This document shows positions 27,934-37,653 of a DNA stretch of 64,000 nt, in pieces; the first letter of the stretch is position 1, and every line of letters begins with the position of its first letter. Position numbers and translations under genes: made by a program. Source of the DNA: Streptomyces luteolus (GTDB lineage Bacteria; Actinomycetota; Actinomycetes; Streptomycetales; Streptomycetaceae); contig NZ_JASCIS010000004.1 of the NCBI RefSeq assembly GCF_029968015.1, positions 1 through 64,000 on the forward strand. Reading direction: 5' to 3'. A model generated the notes under the pieces. That model saw only the letters and a list, made by a program, of their open reading frames with translations. It had not been told where the DNA came from and ran no database searches.

Positions 27934-28127
27934 AGAACACCCTCGACCTCAGCAACGCCGCGTGGCGCAAGTCGTCGTACAGCGCGGGCGGCGACAACAA
28001 CTGCCTCGAAGTCGCAGACGGCTACCCCGGCGCCGTCCCGGTCCGCGACAGCAAGCGCCCCGAGGGCCCGGCGCTGGTGTTTCCGACGGACGCCTGGTCC
28101 GCGTTCATCGAGGAGCACCGGTCATGA
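27930..28127 (+). CDS. DUF397 protein, copy 1
   Basis: 65 aa from ATG 27930. It has the classic DUF397 sequence: WRKSSYSAGGDNNCLEVADG, VPVRDSKRPEGPALVF, and WSAFIEEHRS at the end. It is the cognate partner of the XRE protein and coupled to it by ATGA. DUF397 proteins are thought to bind and modulate the adjacent regulator. Confidence 0.9.
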   Translation: MKNTLDLSNAAWRKSSYSAGGDNNCLEVADGYPGAVPVRDSKRPEGPALVFPTDAWSAFIEEHRS

Positions 28128-28327
28128 AGCGGCCCCTCGACCTCAGCAACGCCGTGTGGCGCAAGTCGTCGTACAGCGCGGGCGGCGACAACAACTGCCT
28201 GGAGGTCGCAGACGGCTACCCCGGCGCAGTCCCGGTCCGCGACAGCAAGCGCCCCGAGGGCCCGGCGCTGGTGTTTCCGGCAGGGGCCTGGTCGGCATTT
28301 GTCGGCGCCGTACGGGCGGACCGCTAG
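28124..28327 (+). CDS. DUF397 protein, copy 2
   Basis: 67 aa from ATG 28124, again overlapping the previous gene by ATGA. From codon 4 to codon 55 it is almost identical to copy 1 in both protein and DNA; only the C-terminus (AGAWSAFVGAVRADR) differs. This is a recent tandem duplication. Two partners for one XRE regulator could alter dosage or allow divergence in specificity. Confidence 0.9.
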   Translation: MKRPLDLSNAVWRKSSYSAGGDNNCLEVADGYPGAVPVRDSKRPEGPALVFPAGAWSAFVGAVRADR

Positions 28328-28341
28328 CGCCGCCGGACCGT

Positions 28342-29766
28342 TCACGCCGTCGTCGGGTCCCCCGGCGGAGGCGTGGGCGCCCCCGGGAGGCGGATCACCG
28401 CCATCGTGCCCGGGCCGCCGTCCGGTGCGGGGCGCAGCTCCGCGGCGCCCCCGGCCTGCTGCACCGTCCGCGCCACGATCGACAACCCGAGCCCCGAGCC
28501 CGGCAGGCTGCGTGCCGAGGGCGATCTCCAGAACCGGTCGAAGACATGCGGGAGTTCGTCCTCCGGAATCCCCGGCCCACGGTCCCGCACGGTCAACTCG
28601 CCCCGGTCCAGGCGTACGTCGATCCGGCCGCCCGGTGGGCTGAACTTCACCGCGTTGTCGAGCACGTTCACGACCGCCCGCTCAAGCGCGGGCGCCTCCG
28701 CCCGTACGTACCAGGGCGCCAGCTGCCCCTCGATGGTCAGCTCGGGCCCCCGCAGCCGCGCCCGGTCTATCGCCGTCCGCACCACCGTGTGCAGCGCGAC
28801 CACCTCGACCTTGCCCGAGCGGCCGCTCTCGTCCGGTCTGGACAGCTCCTGCAAGTCGCCGATCAGCGCGGACAGTTCCGTCATCTGCGCCTTCACGGAG
28901 GCGAGCAGCGCCTTGCGGTCCTCGGCCGGGATGGCCCGCCCGGTCTCCTCACTGCGGGCGAGCAGCTCGATGTTCGTACGCAGCGACGTCAGCGGCGTCC
29001 GCAGCTCGTGCCCCGCGTCGGCGATCAGCTGCGCCTGGCGCTCCTGCGAGTTGGCCAGGGCCGCGGTCATGGCGTTGAACGATCTGGACAGGCGGGCGAT
29101 CTCGTCGTCCCCGTCCGCGGGGATGCGGACCGTCAAGTCCTCCGTACGCGCCACGTGCTCCACCGTGCCGGTGAGCTCGTCCACGGGCCGCAGACCCGTA
29201 CGCGCCACCCACAGCCCGGCCGCACCGGCCCCGACGACACCGACTCCTGCGACCAGGGCAAGGACCAGGGTGAGGTCGCTGAGCGTGTCGTTCACCTCGG
29301 TGAGGGGGCGGGCGACGGAGACGGCGCCCTTGTAGCCCTCCAGCGGGTAGGTCAGGACGCGGTATTCCGTACCGGCCTCCGACTTGGTGTTGTGCAGAGC
29401 CTGCGGCGAGCGGCCGTCGGCCACCGCGATGTCGCTGCCTGCCACCTCGACACCGCTGCCGATGAGCGTGCAGGTGACCCCCTGCGGGTCGATGACCTGG
29501 ATCGACAGCTTGAACGGGTTCACCTCCTCCGGCAGCGAGGGGCCCTGTGCACGGCACCGTGTCCCTTCCAGCTGCTGCAGCACCGTGGTGCTCGACACCC
29601 GGTTCTGCTGCAGGGAGTTGTCGAGGGAGTCGTACAACGCGCCCCGCACGATGAACCAGCAGGCGCCCGCGCTCGCCGCCACCGCGATCGCGACCGCCGC
29701 GGCCACGAGCAGGGCGAGGCGGGAGCGCAGCGGAAGCGAGCGCAGGCGCGCCACGGCACCGTTCAT
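28342..29766 (-). CDS. Sensor histidine kinase, MprB-like
   Basis: 474 aa. Two membrane helices (about 17-40 and 164-188) flank an outside sensor of some 120 residues; then HAMP, a HisKA domain with H253 in [17 protein letters not shown], and an ATPase domain ([49 protein letters not shown]). Its start overlaps the response-regulator stop by ATGA. The HK-RR pair lies beside an HtrA-type protease gene, like MprAB and pepD in mycobacteria, so envelope stress is the likely signal. Confidence 0.92.
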   Translation of the reverse strand: MNGAVARLRSLPLRSRLALLVAAAVAIAVAASAGACWFIVRGALYDSLDNSLQQNRVSSTTVLQQLEGTRCRAQGPSLPEEVNPFKLSIQVIDPQGVTCTLIGSGVEVAGSDIAVADGRSPQALHNTKSEAGTEYRVLTYPLEGYKGAVSVARPLTEVNDTLSDLTLVLALVAGVGVVGAGAAGLWVARTGLRPVDELTGTVEHVARTEDLTVRIPADGDDEIARLSRSFNAMTAALANSQERQAQLIADAGHELRTPLTSLRTNIELLARSEETGRAIPAEDRKALLASVKAQMTELSALIGDLQELSRPDESGRSGKVEVVALHTVVRTAIDRARLRGPELTIEGQLAPWYVRAEAPALERAVVNVLDNAVKFSPPGGRIDVRLDRGELTVRDRGPGIPEDELPHVFDRFWRSPSARSLPGSGLGLSIVARTVQQAGGAAELRPAPDGGPGTMAVIRLPGAPTPPPGDPTTA

Positions 29767-30494
29767 TCCGCCCCGCCCGCCCGCAGCACGTACCCCACAC
29801 CCCGCACCGTGTGCACCAGGCGCGGCTCGCCGGCCGCCTCGGTCTTGCGGCGCAGGTACATCACGTACACATCGAGGGAGTTGGAGCTCGGCTCGAAGTC
29901 GAAGCCCCAGACGGCCTTCAGGATCTGCTCGCGGGTCAGCACCTGGCGCGGGTGCGCGAGGAACATCTCCAGGAGCGTGAACTCCGTACGCGTCAGCTCC
30001 ACCGTCCGGCCGCCGCGCACCACTTCGCGCGTCGCCAGATTCATCCGCAGGTCGCCGAAGTCCAGGACGTCGGTGTCCTCGCCGTCCTGCGTGCCGAGCG
30101 TCGCCGCGTACGAACTGCGGCGCAGGAGCGCGCGGATACGGGCGAAGAGCTCGTCCAGCTCGAAGGGTTTGACGAGGTAGTCGTCGGCGCCGGCGTCGAG
30201 TCCCGTGACGCGGTCGCCGACCGTGTCACGGGCCGTGAGCATCAGGATCGGGGTGGTGGAACCGGTGGCGCGGAGTCTGCGGGCGGCGGTCAGGCCGTCC
30301 ATGCGGGGCATCTGGATGTCGAGCACGATCAGGTCGGGCTGTGTGGCCGCGGCCTTCTCCACGGCCTCCAGGCCGTCCGCGGCGACATCCGTCCCGTACC
30401 CCTCGAACGCGAGGCTGCGCTGCAGGGCCTCGCGCACGGCGGGCTCGTCGTCGACGATCAGAATGCGCTGCTGGGCGGCTTCGGCGGGGCTCAT
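29763..30494 (-). CDS. OmpR-family response regulator, MprA-like
   Basis: 243 aa. The receiver has D15/D16, phospho-acceptor D59 ([14 protein letters not shown]) and [10 protein letters not shown] with the conserved Lys. The C-terminal winged helix contains [20 protein letters not shown] and [15 protein letters not shown]. It is upstream of and coupled to the kinase gene. Likely targets include the neighbouring protease gene. Confidence 0.93.
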   Translation of the reverse strand: MSPAEAAQQRILIVDDEPAVREALQRSLAFEGYGTDVAADGLEAVEKAAATQPDLIVLDIQMPRMDGLTAARRLRATGSTTPILMLTARDTVGDRVTGLDAGADDYLVKPFELDELFARIRALLRRSSYAATLGTQDGEDTDVLDFGDLRMNLATREVVRGGRTVELTRTEFTLLEMFLAHPRQVLTREQILKAVWGFDFEPSSNSLDVYVMYLRRKTEAAGEPRLVHTVRGVGYVLRAGGAE

Positions 30495-30542
30495 GGGTGT
30501 CGGGTCCTCACGGGGTGTGCGGGGTCTGCCGGTGTCGTGCCG

Positions 30543-30815
30543 TCAGCCTCGCACGGAGTCGCGATGCTTGCGTCGGCCTGTGGAAAACCCCGTGCGTCGG
30601 CCTGTGGAAAACTCTTCGCGACGCGCCTTCTTCCCGTTCCCACCTGCGGCGACGCGAACTTCGGGCGCTCGCGTCGACCGGCCCGGTGGGTGCAGCAGGC
30701 CCGCGACGGCGAGCGCGAAGCCGGTGTCCGCGGGCCGCCCCCAGCCGATCGCCGCGGCCACGGCGTGCCGGACATGGTTCACGGGAACGGTGACCGGGCG
30801 GGTCGTACGGGACAT
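30543..30815 (-). CDS. Possible small protein between regulator and protease genes
   Basis: 90 aa from ATG 30815, supported by AGGAGG six nt upstream. The first 50 residues (VNHVRHAVAAAIGWGRPADT, GFALAVAGLLHPPG) look protein-like; the rest is basic and includes two copies of FSTGRR that come from a DNA direct repeat. I do not recognise it. It lies in a 414-bp gap between the response-regulator and protease genes. It could be a real small gene or chance. Confidence 0.4.
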   Translation of the reverse strand: MSRTTRPVTVPVNHVRHAVAAAIGWGRPADTGFALAVAGLLHPPGRSTRAPEVRVAAGGNGKKARREEFSTGRRTGFSTGRRKHRDSVRG

Positions 30816-30908
30816 GGGGTGCCTCCTGTGCGGTGCGGCGGTGCGGCGGTGCGGTGGTCCGGGGGTGCGGCGATGCGGCGGGTGGGCCAGTGGCGTCGGC
30901 GGCGCGCG

Positions 30909-31937
30909 TCAGTCCATCGACCCGGCGCGCAGCTTCGCCAGGTCGGCCTTGACCGTGTCGATCGGGATGGCGAAGCCGAGCCCCACCGAGCCCGAGCTGG
31001 ACCCGCTGCCCGAACTCGGCGAGTACATCGCGGAGTTGATGCCGATGATCTCGCCGTTCATGTCGATGAGCGCGCCGCCGGAGTTGCCCGGGTTGAGCGA
31101 GGCGTCGGTCTGCAGCGCCTTGTACGTGGTCTTGGAGGAGCCGGTGTCGCCGTTGAACTGCCGCCCCTCGAACTCGAACGGCCACTGCCCGCCGCCCTGA
31201 CCCGGTTCCTGGCCCTGCCGCTGGTCCTGCCCGCCGTCCTTGGACACGGTCACGTCGCGGTCCTTGGCCGAGATGATGCCGCTGGTCACGGTGCCGGTGA
31301 GGCCCTCGGGCGAGCCGATCGCGACGACCTGGTCGCCGACGTTGACGTCGTCCGAGTCGCCGAGCGTCGCCTTTTCGAGCCCGGACGCGCCGCGCACCTT
31401 GATCAGCGCCAGGTCCTTGTCGGCGTCGGTGCCGACGACCTCGGCGGTGTGCGTCCTGCCGTCGTTGGTGCGCACCTTGACCGTGGAGGCGCCGGAGACG
31501 ACGTGGTTGTTGGTGATGATCTCGCCGTCGGAGGTGATGATCACGCCCGAGCCGGTGGACTCCCCGGAGGGCGTCTCGGCCTGGATCTCCACGATGCTGT
31601 CGCTCACCGCGTTCGCGACCCCGCTCACGCTGCCCTTGCCGCCGGCCGCCGCGTTGGTGCCGTTCACCCCGGTCGTCGCCGCGGCCGCGGTCTTCCCCCA
31701 CAGCTCCTGCGCGGCGTACGCGGTACCGCCGCCCACCGCCGCCGCCCCGAGCGCCACGGCGGCGAGCAGCGCGACCGGCCCCCTGGCCCGCCGACGCGTC
31801 CGGCCGCGGTCCGCGGGGGCGGGGTCGTACGGGGGCGGCGGCGGGTACGTGCCGTACGCGCCGTCAGGGGACCCGGCGCTCGCGAAGGCCGGCTGCTGCT
31901 CGGGGTGCTCGCCGCTGTGGCGGAAGGTTTCGGTCAT
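30909..31937 (-). CDS. Membrane-anchored HtrA/DegP-type serine protease without PDZ domain
   Basis: 342 aa from ATG 31937 (MTETFRHSGEH). Layout: cytoplasmic Pro/Tyr-rich start (YPPPPPYDPAP), a basic stretch, membrane helix VALLAAVALGAAAVG, then an extracytoplasmic trypsin-like domain with H145 (ITNNHVV), D175 (DKDLALIKV) and S286 (NPGNSGGAL). It ends soon after GFAIPIDTVKADL, so the PDZ domain of typical HtrA is missing. Family members remove misfolded envelope proteins. Adjacent to the MprAB-like system that probably regulates it. Confidence 0.9.
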   Translation of the reverse strand: MTETFRHSGEHPEQQPAFASAGSPDGAYGTYPPPPPYDPAPADRGRTRRRARGPVALLAAVALGAAAVGGGTAYAAQELWGKTAAAATTGVNGTNAAAGGKGSVSGVANAVSDSIVEIQAETPSGESTGSGVIITSDGEIITNNHVVSGASTVKVRTNDGRTHTAEVVGTDADKDLALIKVRGASGLEKATLGDSDDVNVGDQVVAIGSPEGLTGTVTSGIISAKDRDVTVSKDGGQDQRQGQEPGQGGGQWPFEFEGRQFNGDTGSSKTTYKALQTDASLNPGNSGGALIDMNGEIIGINSAMYSPSSGSGSSSGSVGLGFAIPIDTVKADLAKLRAGSMD

Positions 31938-32042
31938 GCATCCGAGCTTCACCGGCCAGCATGAGAACCGTCTGAGTACGCCCTGAGAAGCCCGGCAGAA
32001 CCCTGTATGCCCGATATAAAAGGCGCCGGCAGAGCCTCGGAA

Positions 32043-33065
32043 CTAGTTGCAGCCGCAGGAGCGCCGTACGACCAGGCGCGAGGGGAAGAGCCGCAGCCGC
32101 TCCCGGCGGGAGCCGCTGACCCGCAGCGAGTCGTCGAGCAGCAGGTCGACGGCGGCGCGCGCCATGGCGGGGCGGTCCGAGGCGACGGTGGTGAGCGGCG
32201 GATCGGTGAGCGCCGCCTCCTTCACGTCGTCGAACCCGGCGACGGCCAGCTCGCCCGGCACGTCGATCCGCAGCTCACGCGCGGCGCGCAGCACGCCGAT
32301 GGCCTGGTCGTCGGTGGCGCAGGCGATCGCGGTGGGCCGGTCGGGCGCGGACAGGATCCGCAGCGCGATCTCGTACGCGTCGTAGCGGTTGTACGGCGCC
32401 TCGAAGAGGCGGCCCTCGGTGGGGATCCCGGCCTCGGCCATCGCGCGGCGCCAGCCCTCGATGTGGTCGGCCACCGGGTCGCCGATCGTGGGCGTCGACT
32501 CCGTGATGCCCAGGCACGCGACGTACGCGTGACCGTGCTCCAGGAGGTGGCGGGTGGTGAGCTGGGCGCCGCCGATGTCGTCCGTGACGACCGCGACGTC
32601 CTCGATGGCCTCGGGCCGCCGGTGCAGCAGCACCACGCGCGCGTCCCAGGCGTCGATCTCGGCGGCCGCGTGCTCGCTCGGGCCCTGGCTGACCAGGATC
32701 AGGCCGGAGACGCGCATTCCGAGAAACGCCCGCAGATAGTGCACCTCGCGCTCGTCGAGGTAGTCGGAGTTGCCGACCAGGACCATCTTTCCGCGCTCGG
32801 CCGCGGCCTGTTCCACCGCGTGGGCCATCTCGGCGAAGAACGGCTGCCGCGCGTCCGGCACGATCATGCCTATGAGGTCGGTCCGCCGCGAGGCCATGGC
32901 CTGGGCGACCCGGTCGGGCCGGTATCCCAGTTCCTTGATCGCGGCGAGCACCCGCTCGCGCGTGGCCGGGGCGACCGGCCGGGGTCCGTTGTTGATGACG
33001 TAGCTGACGACCGCGGTCGACGTCCCCGCCAGTCTTGCCACATCGTCACGCGTCACCTTGGCCAC
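32043..33065 (-). CDS. LacI-family transcriptional regulator
   Basis: 340 aa from GTG 33065. N-terminal LacI helix-turn-helix and hinge ([41 protein letters not shown]), then a sugar-binding-protein-like domain ([59 protein letters not shown]). Ligand unknown. No sugar transport or metabolic genes lie next to it, so it may act on distant targets. Confidence 0.9.
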   Translation of the reverse strand: MAKVTRDDVARLAGTSTAVVSYVINNGPRPVAPATRERVLAAIKELGYRPDRVAQAMASRRTDLIGMIVPDARQPFFAEMAHAVEQAAAERGKMVLVGNSDYLDEREVHYLRAFLGMRVSGLILVSQGPSEHAAAEIDAWDARVVLLHRRPEAIEDVAVVTDDIGGAQLTTRHLLEHGHAYVACLGITESTPTIGDPVADHIEGWRRAMAEAGIPTEGRLFEAPYNRYDAYEIALRILSAPDRPTAIACATDDQAIGVLRAARELRIDVPGELAVAGFDDVKEAALTDPPLTTVASDRPAMARAAVDLLLDDSLRVSGSRRERLRLFPSRLVVRRSCGCN

Positions 33066-33088
33066 GCACGAAGTCTACGCGGGGAGAG

Positions 33089-33925
33089 CTAACTCCTTGC
33101 AGGTCGCGTACCGGCTTCCACCGGCCGTTCGGCGTCCCTCCGGGTGACAGATGCCGCAGAAGCCGCATCCCTGCCCGTCGAGCGCGGGGTCTGAGGGCCC
33201 TCGGCCTTCGGACGGGCCTCCCTGGCCTTCTCGGCGTCCGCCTTCCGCTCGACCTTCTCCGGCGTCACGAAGCGGTAGCCCACGTTGCGCACGGTGCCGA
33301 TCAGCGACTCGTGCTCGGGGCCGAGCTTGGCGCGCAGGCGCCGTACGTGCACGTCCACGGTGCGCGTACCGCCGAAGTAGTCGTAGCCCCAGACCTCCTG
33401 GAGCAGCTGCGCGCGCGTGAAGACCCGGCCGGGGTGCTGCGCCAGGTACTTCAGGAGCTCGAACTCCTTGAAGGTCAGGTCGAGCACGCGGCCCTTGAGC
33501 TTCGCGCTGTACGTCGCCTCGTCCACGGAGAGGTCGCCGTTGCGGATCTCCATGGGGGAGTCGTCGCCGGTGATCTCCTTGCGGCCCATCGCGAGCCGCA
33601 GCCGGGCCTCGACCTCGGCCGGTCCCGCGGTGTCCAGGAGCACGTCGTCGATGCCCCAGTCGGCGGTGACGGCCGCGAGGCCGCCCTCGGTCACGACCAG
33701 CACGAGCGGGCAGCCGGGGCCCGTGGAGCGGAGCAGCTGGCAGAGGCTGCGCACCTGCGGCAGGTCACGGCGGCCGTCGATCAGGATGACGTCGGCACCG
33801 GGGGTGTCGACGAGTGCGGGGCCCTCGGCGGGGGCCACGCGCACGTTGTGCAGGAGCAGGCCGAGAGCGGGGAGAACCTCCGTCGACGGCTGAAGTGCGT
33901 TGGTCAGGAGCAGCAGAGAGCTCAT
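33089..33925 (-). CDS. glnR: GlnR, global nitrogen response regulator
   Basis: 278 aa from ATG 33925. The sequence [20 protein letters not shown] and the whole OmpR-type winged helix ([38 protein letters not shown]) match streptomycete GlnR as I know it. The receiver lacks a standard phosphorylation pocket, in line with GlnR being an orphan regulator without a kinase. It activates glnA, amtB and related nitrogen genes under limitation. The C-terminal tail after VTPEKV is variable between species. Confidence 0.93.
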   Translation of the reverse strand: MSSLLLLTNALQPSTEVLPALGLLLHNVRVAPAEGPALVDTPGADVILIDGRRDLPQVRSLCQLLRSTGPGCPLVLVVTEGGLAAVTADWGIDDVLLDTAGPAEVEARLRLAMGRKEITGDDSPMEIRNGDLSVDEATYSAKLKGRVLDLTFKEFELLKYLAQHPGRVFTRAQLLQEVWGYDYFGGTRTVDVHVRRLRAKLGPEHESLIGTVRNVGYRFVTPEKVERKADAEKAREARPKAEGPQTPRSTGRDAASAASVTRRDAERPVEAGTRPARS

Positions 33926-34150
33926 CGCGACCCACCTGCCCGGGTCGGGTGACTGTCGTGCACGGTTTGCTCGCCCATTACGTCGGTTCCTCCTCGGTCC
34001 CTGCGCTGGGGGCATCTCCCACGCCGTGTGAGGCAGTGGGGGAGTTGCGGCACTGCTTCGAACGCGCACAGCCGGTGGTACTGGTGCGGCACCCGCGCCC
34101 TGGGTCCCGCCGCTCTTCCGCTCCGGTACTGCGAACCGTCCCGAAAGCAC

Positions 34151-34183
34151 GAAAGGACCCGGGGGCTGCGCTGCCCAGGTCCT
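34151..34183. promoter_or_regulatory. Hairpin in the glnR/hydrolase divergent region
   Basis: AAGGACC ... GGTCCTT with an inner GGG/CCC pair forms a strong imperfect hairpin about 25 bp before the hydrolase start. The 279-bp gap holds the promoters of glnR (minus) and the hydrolase (plus). The structure could be an attenuator or a regulator site; no coding sequence seen. Confidence 0.4.
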
Positions 34184-34204
34184 TCACACAGGAGAATAGC
34201 CCAC

Positions 34205-35107
34205 ATGAGCAACGGATCGGCAGGGCGTGTGACGCGAACTACTTCGTGGCGGTCCCGTCGGGCGGGCACGGAGCGCGCCGACGGAGGCACGCTCCGTACC
34301 ACTCTGCGGGCCGCCGACGGCGTCCCCGTGGACGCCCTCTACGAGCCCGGCCCGCAAGGCGTCGAGGGCCCGGCGATCGTCCTCGCGCACGGCTTCACCG
34401 GTGATCTGGAACGCCCGCACGTGCGCCGCGCGGCGGCGGTTCTCGCCCGGTACGCGAGTGTCGTCACGTTCACCTTCAGGGGGCACGGGAAGTCGGGCGG
34501 TACGTCGACGGTGGGCGACCGCGAGGTGCTCGACCTGACGGCGGCGGTGTCCTGGGCGCGCGGCCTCGGTCACGCGCGCGTGGTGACGGTCGGCTTCTCG
34601 ATGGGCGGTTCGGTGGTGCTGCGGCACGCGGCCCTGCACCGCGCGGAGGCCGCCGCCGAACCCGGCGAGGGGCGTACGGACGCGTACGCCGACGCGGTCG
34701 TCGCCGTGAGCGCCCCCGCGCGCTGGTACTACCGCGGTACGGCCCCGATGCGCCGACTGCACTGGCTGGTCACCCGGCGGTCGGGGCGGGTGGTGGGCCG
34801 GCATGTCCTGCGCACCCGGATCCACCCCCGCGAGTGGGACCCGGTGCCGCTCTCGCCGGTCGAGGCGGTCCCGCTGATCGCGCCGACGCCGCTCCTGATC
34901 GTGCACGGCGACCGCGACCCGTACTTCCCGCTCGACCATCCGCGGATGCTCGCCGACGCCGCGGGCGGCTCCGCCGAGTTGTGGCTCGAACCCGGGATGG
35001 GGCACGCGGAGAACGCGGCCGGTGAGGAGCTGCTCGTCCGGATCGCGGGCTGGGCCACGAGGTTTTCCACAGGCTGCTCGGGCCGGGACGCCGAGCACGG
35101 ATACTGA
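34205..35107 (+). CDS. Alpha/beta hydrolase family protein
   Basis: 300 aa from ATG 34205. Fold marks: VLAHGFTGDLERPHVRRAA (oxyanion), RGHGKSGGTSTVGDREV, nucleophile elbow GFSMGGSVVLR, acid in LIVHGDRDPYFPLDHP and terminal His in GMGHAENA. A complete Ser-Asp-His triad is therefore present. Start of a plus-strand run with the MoaD-like gene 27 bp downstream and a membrane protein. Probably a cytoplasmic esterase or peptidase; substrate unknown. Confidence 0.87.
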   Translation: MSNGSAGRVTRTTSWRSRRAGTERADGGTLRTTLRAADGVPVDALYEPGPQGVEGPAIVLAHGFTGDLERPHVRRAAAVLARYASVVTFTFRGHGKSGGTSTVGDREVLDLTAAVSWARGLGHARVVTVGFSMGGSVVLRHAALHRAEAAAEPGEGRTDAYADAVVAVSAPARWYYRGTAPMRRLHWLVTRRSGRVVGRHVLRTRIHPREWDPVPLSPVEAVPLIAPTPLLIVHGDRDPYFPLDHPRMLADAAGGSAELWLEPGMGHAENAAGEELLVRIAGWATRFSTGCSGRDAEHGY

Positions 35108-35134
35108 GTCGTAGCAACGAAAGGAGCGCCCGCC

Positions 35135-35389
35135 ATGGCCAACGGCACCATCCGCTACTGGGCGGCCGCCAAGTCCGCCGCCGGTCTCGCCCACGAGCCG
35201 TACGACGCGGTGACACTCGCCGAGGCGCTGGACGCCGCCCGCGAGCGACACCCCGGCGAACTCGTCCGCGTCCTGCAGCGATGCTCGTTCCTGGTCGACG
35301 GTGACCCGGTGGGGACCCGTGCCCATGAGACGGTGGCGCTTGCCGAGGGCGGCACGGTCGAGGTGCTCCCGCCGTTCGCAGGAGGGTGA
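35135..35389 (+). CDS. MoaD/ThiS-family sulfur carrier
   Basis: 84 aa with AAAGGAGCG upstream of ATG 35135. It is a beta-grasp protein ending in FAGG; the terminal Gly-Gly is the site of adenylation and thiocarboxylation in MoaD and ThiS. It contains one Cys (LQRCSFLVDG). No moaE or thiG is next to it, so it may supply sulfur for molybdopterin or another product. Rhodanese and DUF1416 genes lie a few kb downstream. Confidence 0.9.
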   Translation: MANGTIRYWAAAKSAAGLAHEPYDAVTLAEALDAARERHPGELVRVLQRCSFLVDGDPVGTRAHETVALAEGGTVEVLPPFAGG

Positions 35390-35399
35390 GCCGCACGCG

Positions 35400-36524
35400 A
35401 TGAGTCAGCAGCCGTATGAGCCGTACGAGTCGTACGACCCGTATCAGCAGCAGCCGCAGCAGCAGTACGAGGAGGTGCGCGGCCACACCCAGACGTTCCA
35501 GGGGCAGACCTGGGACACGGGGACGGCGCACCAGCACCCTCAGTACGAGCAGTACGAGCACCCCCCGTATGCGCAGTACGAGCAGTACCAGCACCAACCG
35601 CAACAGGCGCCCGAGTACCAGCAGCAACCGCAGGCACCCGCCACCGACACCCACACCGCCTACCTGCCCCCGCAGGGGCAGCAGGGGCAGCCCGCGCCGA
35701 CCGGAGCAGCCCCGGTCGCCCCGGCCACCGCACCCGCCGCACCCGCCGCGGACGCGGATGAGCCGCGGCTGACCTACGCCCAGCGGGCCCGGCTCGAAGG
35801 GCGTTCGCCGATCATCGAGCCCGGTCTGAAGCCCGCCGGACTCACCGCCCTGCTCGCGCTGCTCCTTGCGGGCGGCGCGGCCCTCGGCTCGTACGGACTA
35901 CTGGTGCCGCTGCTGCTGCTGCAGGCGCTGACGGCGGCCGGCTGGTTCCGGCTGAACGGCATGTGGCCCGCGCGGCAGGGCATCGCGCTCGCCTTCCTCG
36001 GCGGGGTCGTCGCGGACGCGCTGGTGCTGATCGCCGGCCGGGAGTACGCGCCGGGGGCGATCCTCGGCACCTGCGGCGTCTGGGTGCTGCTCACGCTCGT
36101 GCTGCAACTGCGCAGCCACGCGGGCGCGGACGAGCGGATGTACGGACTGATGGCCACGGTCTCCTCGGCCGCGCTCACGATCCTCGCGGGCGGCACCCTC
36201 GCCGCGGCGCCCGAGGCGGTCTCGGCCGGCGCGGTGGCGGTGGCCGTCGCGGTGGTGGCCCGTGCGCTGCCGCTGCCCGGTGCGGCCTCCGTCGTGGTGG
36301 CGGTGCTGGCCGCGGCGGGCGCGGGCATCGCGGTGGGCGGGATGACCGACATCGGGGCGGCGGGTGCGCTGCTCGGCGCCGGTGCCGGGGTGTGCGCGCT
36401 GGTCGGCCTGCGGGTGGCGAGCTACGACTACCCGTCGCGGTTCGTGCACATGACCGCAGGGGTGGCCCTGCCCCTGACGGCCGCGGTGCCGGCGCTCTAC
36501 CTCCTGGGCCGGGTCGTGGCCTAG
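35400..36524 (+). CDS. Integral membrane protein with Pro/Gln/Tyr-rich N-terminus
   Basis: 374 aa from ATG 35400, 10 bp after the MoaD-like gene. The first 110 residues are low complexity (YEPYESYDPYQQQPQQQYEE and Ala/Pro stretches), probably disordered and cytoplasmic. From residue about 140 there are roughly nine or ten hydrophobic segments, beginning GLTALLALLLAGGAALGSYG. No transporter or enzyme motif is visible. Similar proteins occupy this place in other Streptomyces genomes; function unknown. Confidence 0.8.
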   Translation: MSQQPYEPYESYDPYQQQPQQQYEEVRGHTQTFQGQTWDTGTAHQHPQYEQYEHPPYAQYEQYQHQPQQAPEYQQQPQAPATDTHTAYLPPQGQQGQPAPTGAAPVAPATAPAAPAADADEPRLTYAQRARLEGRSPIIEPGLKPAGLTALLALLLAGGAALGSYGLLVPLLLLQALTAAGWFRLNGMWPARQGIALAFLGGVVADALVLIAGREYAPGAILGTCGVWVLLTLVLQLRSHAGADERMYGLMATVSSAALTILAGGTLAAAPEAVSAGAVAVAVAVVARALPLPGAASVVVAVLAAAGAGIAVGGMTDIGAAGALLGAGAGVCALVGLRVASYDYPSRFVHMTAGVALPLTAAVPALYLLGRVVA

Positions 36525-36698
36525 TCAGGAGTCGTGGCCTGGTCAGGAGACGAACGGGCCCGAACTGCCCCGGTTGTCACAGCTCTTCGACAGGTCCCCC
36601 GTCGCGCTTCCACCTGGAACCCGCGGCGGGGGACCGGTCGTTTAGGCTCGCGAACGTCCGTACCGGCGGGGGAATTTCATGGGGGGAAGCACCGAACC

Positions 36699-37433
36699 AT
36701 GCGTGCACTGCGAATACTTCTCATCATTGTGGTCGTGCTCGGCGGTCTCTTCGTCGCGGCCGACCGGATCGCCGTCGGCTACGCGGAGGACAAAGTCGCC
36801 GAGAAGCTGCGCAGCAGCGAGGGCCTGCAGAAGGACCCGGAGGTGGAGATCGAGGGCTTCCCGTTCCTGACCCAGGTACTCGGCGGCGAGCTGGACGACG
36901 TGGCGATCGGGATCGACGACCTGGAGGCGTCCAGCGGCGCCGGGAAGGTCAGGATCGCCGAGCTGGACGCGCAGATGCACGGCGTCGCGTTCTCCTCCGA
37001 CTACAGCTCCGCGACCGCCGCCCAGGCCACGGGCTCCGCGCGGATCTCGTACGACGAACTGCTCAAGGCCGCCGAGGTCGAGCCGGTCGAGGTCGCTCCC
37101 GGTGTGACGGCGAAGGTGGTCGGCCTCTCCGACGGCGGCGACGGCAAGATCAAGGTGTCGGTCCAGGCGACCGTCCTCGGCCAGACCCTGCCGGAGCCCG
37201 TCGAGGTCGTCAGCTCGGCGAAGGTGGAGGGCGGCAAGACCGTGCAGGTGCACGCGGACAAGCTGCCGAAGCTGGGCGCCGTGCCGGTCGCCGAGGAGCG
37301 GATGCGGCGGATCACCGATTTCCAGCAGGTGGTCGACGGACTGCCCGCGGGCATCGAGCTGGACAAGGTGGAGGCGGAGAAGGACGGCGTGCGGATCACT
37401 GTGACGGGGTCGGACGTGAAGCTGGCGGGCTAG
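36699..37433 (+). CDS. LmeA-like (DUF2993) lipid-binding protein, short form
   Basis: 244 aa from ATG 36699 after GGGGGAAGC. One N-terminal membrane/signal helix (RILLIIVVVLGGLFVAADR), then the DUF2993 opening EVEIEGFPFLTQVLGGELDD and the closing VEAEKDGVRITVTG. It lacks the repeat-rich head of the paralogue at 23339. Likely anchored in the membrane facing out, binding phospholipid or related envelope lipid. Confidence 0.82.
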   Translation: MRALRILLIIVVVLGGLFVAADRIAVGYAEDKVAEKLRSSEGLQKDPEVEIEGFPFLTQVLGGELDDVAIGIDDLEASSGAGKVRIAELDAQMHGVAFSSDYSSATAAQATGSARISYDELLKAAEVEPVEVAPGVTAKVVGLSDGGDGKIKVSVQATVLGQTLPEPVEVVSSAKVEGGKTVQVHADKLPKLGAVPVAEERMRRITDFQQVVDGLPAGIELDKVEAEKDGVRITVTGSDVKLAG

Positions 37434-37482
37434 GGCGCGGCTTCCGGAGGACGGCCCGCACCGTCGGCTCGCGTACCGTCGA

Positions 37483-37549
37483 TCGCCCTGCGGGCTCGTC
37501 CTCAAGCGCCGGACGGGCTGGATTTCGCCCTGCGGGCTCGTCCTCAAGC
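37483..37549. repeat. Streptomyces-type intergenic repeat, two 25-bp copies
   Basis: TCGCCCTGCGGGCTCGTCCTCAAGC occurs at 37483-37507 and 37525-37549; after the second copy comes the stem-loop CCCAGC/GCTGGG. I know both pieces as common dispersed intergenic sequences in Streptomyces. They fill part of the 580-bp gap upstream of the sulfurtransferase gene. Confidence 0.75.
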
Positions 37550-37653
37550 TCCCCCAGCTACCGCTGGGAGGTGCCCCCAGGACCGGCTGAAATCGCCCCG
37601 TGCCCGCAATGCGAGACAGCCCCGTCCGGAAATCAGTCGTCACGCGGACCCCG

